This document shows positions 4,807 through 5,579 of a stretch of 5,579 bases of DNA, one piece after another. This stretch comes from Chitinophagia bacterium (GTDB lineage Bacteria > Bacteroidota > Bacteroidia > Chitinophagales > Chitinophagaceae), in NCBI GenBank assembly GCA_010021705.1, contig RGMU01000115.1, forward strand, positions 1 through 5,579, written 5' to 3'. The notes under the pieces were generated by a model. The model searched no databases and had not been told where the DNA came from. It saw nothing but the letters and a program-made list of their open reading frames with translations. Every line of letters starts with the position of its first letter. Within the stretch, counting starts at the first letter, position 1. Both the position numbers and the translations under genes were made by a program.

Positions 4807-5579
4807 ATGCAATCTTGGAAAGAATATCAGGAAAGTAATAAAGAACGCTTTTTAGACGAATTGTTGGCATTGTTACGCATACCCTCGGTAAGCGCAGACA
4901 GCAATTACAAAGCCGATGTTGCCCGCTGTGCCGAAGCGGTAAAGCAATATATGCTGGAAGCGGGTTGTACCCAAGCTGAGGTTTGTCCCACTGCGGGACA
5001 TCCTATAGTGTTAGGGCAAAAAATAATTGACCCTGCCCTGCCTACGGTGCTGGTTTACGGGCACTATGATGTGCAACCCGCCGACCCCATAGCCCTATGG
5101 CATAGCGGTCCGTTTGAGCCCGTGATAAAAGACGGTAAAATATATGCCCGCGGCGCATGTGATGACAAAGGGCAAATGTTTATGCACCTTAAAGCACTTG
5201 AGGTGATGGCTAAAACCAATTCCTTGCCTTGCAATGTTAAAATAATGATAGAAGGTGAAGAAGAAGTTGGCTCTATTAATTTGGGCAAATTCCTTAGCGA
5301 TAACAAAGAACGCTTAGCTGCCGATATTGTGTTGGTGTCGGATACAAGCATGATTAGCATGGAGCACCCTTCATTGGAAAGCGGGCTTAGAGGTTTAGCC
5401 TATATGGAGGTGGAACTTGCGGGACCGAATAGAGACCTTCACAGTGGGGTTTACGGTGGTGCTGTAGCCAATCCTGTGAATATGCTGTGCAAAATGATAG
5501 CCTCTTTGCATGACGAAAACAACCGCATAACCATAACCGGTTTTTATGATAATGTACAAAACTTATCTGCCGAAGAAAG
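4807..5579 (+). CDS. M20-family metallodipeptidase, N-terminal part (runs off the window)
   Basis: The frame is open from ATG 4807 to the window end, 257 codons and two bases. Family members are about 450-460 residues, so roughly 55 per cent is present. The di-zinc site is complete as far as it is visible: GHYDVQP (H86, D88), ARGACDDKGQ (bridging D119), EGEEEVGS (general base E152 and metal ligand E153) and LVSDT (D179). RDLHSGVYGG (209-218, H212) starts the lid/dimerisation domain and contributes to the substrate site of the partner subunit. This motif set matches the CNDP/carnosinase-like branch, which cleaves dipeptides in the cytoplasm. There is no signal peptide. Substrate preference cannot be read from the sequence. 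It follows the ACP-like gene by 82 bases on the same strand but has its own -7 box, so the two need not be one operon. Confidence 0.93.
   Translation, partial: MQSWKEYQESNKERFLDELLALLRIPSVSADSNYKADVARCAEAVKQYMLEAGCTQAEVCPTAGHPIVLGQKIIDPALPTVLVYGHYDVQPADPIALWHSGPFEPVIKDGKIYARGACDDKGQMFMHLKALEVMAKTNSLPCNVKIMIEGEEEVGSINLGKFLSDNKERLAADIVLVSDTSMISMEHPSLESGLRGLAYMEVELAGPNRDLHSGVYGGAVANPVNMLCKMIASLHDENNRITITGFYDNVQNLSAEE

Noticed and set aside
5064..5360. Minus-strand 98-residue open frame inside the dipeptidase gene
   Set aside because: It lies opposite a clearly coding M20 frame with all catalytic motifs, has no promoter and no protein-like pattern; it is a shadow.

Overview
The window looks like a chromosomal segment of a member of the Bacteroidota, probably near the Chitinophagales or Sphingobacteriales. 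The reasons are Bacteroidota-type -7 promoter boxes (TAnnTTTG) at several gene starts, A-rich leaders with little Shine-Dalgarno sequence, a short RecA without an acidic tail, a sigma-54 with the MLKQ/QQIQLLKLLQI type of N-terminus, and a small one-helix membrane protein of a kind I associate with this phylum. No mobile element, CRISPR array or phage gene is visible.

Layout. On the minus strand at the left edge are the start of an unidentified gene (1-56) and a 52-residue membrane protein (74-232). A tRNA-Ala(GGC) gene (329-401) follows on the plus strand, with a strong stem-loop terminator (414-445). Next come three minus-strand genes in the order rpoN, recA, FAD-dependent oxidoreductase (4281 down to 473). 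On the plus strand, divergent from rpoN, are an 86-residue acyl-carrier-protein-like protein (4464-4724) and the first 257 codons of an M20-family dipeptidase (4807 to the window end).

Broken genes. The oxidoreductase and rpoN are each split into two overlapping reading frames, and each full span is 3n+1 bases long. The breaks fall at about 815-830 (a GCGGC-TT-GCCGC hairpin) and 3290-3320 (a run of seven A in the coding strand). In both, residues expected from the family also seem to be missing at the junction, so a plain one-base sequencing error may not be the whole story. recA between them is intact.

Most interesting point. The rpoN-divergent intergenic region holds a near-perfect -24/-12 sigma-54 promoter (TGGCACG-N4-ATGCT, 4374-4389) pointing at the 86-residue protein, with a small inverted repeat at an enhancer-like distance upstream. 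That protein matches the acyl carrier protein helix II region in register, but has Asn where the phosphopantetheine-bearing Ser should be. This suggests a sigma-54-controlled carrier-like protein that cannot be charged, encoded next to the sigma factor gene. A second regulatory candidate is a 7+7 bp dyad (TTACAGT-N8-ACTGTAA) just upstream of recA, overlapping its likely promoter.
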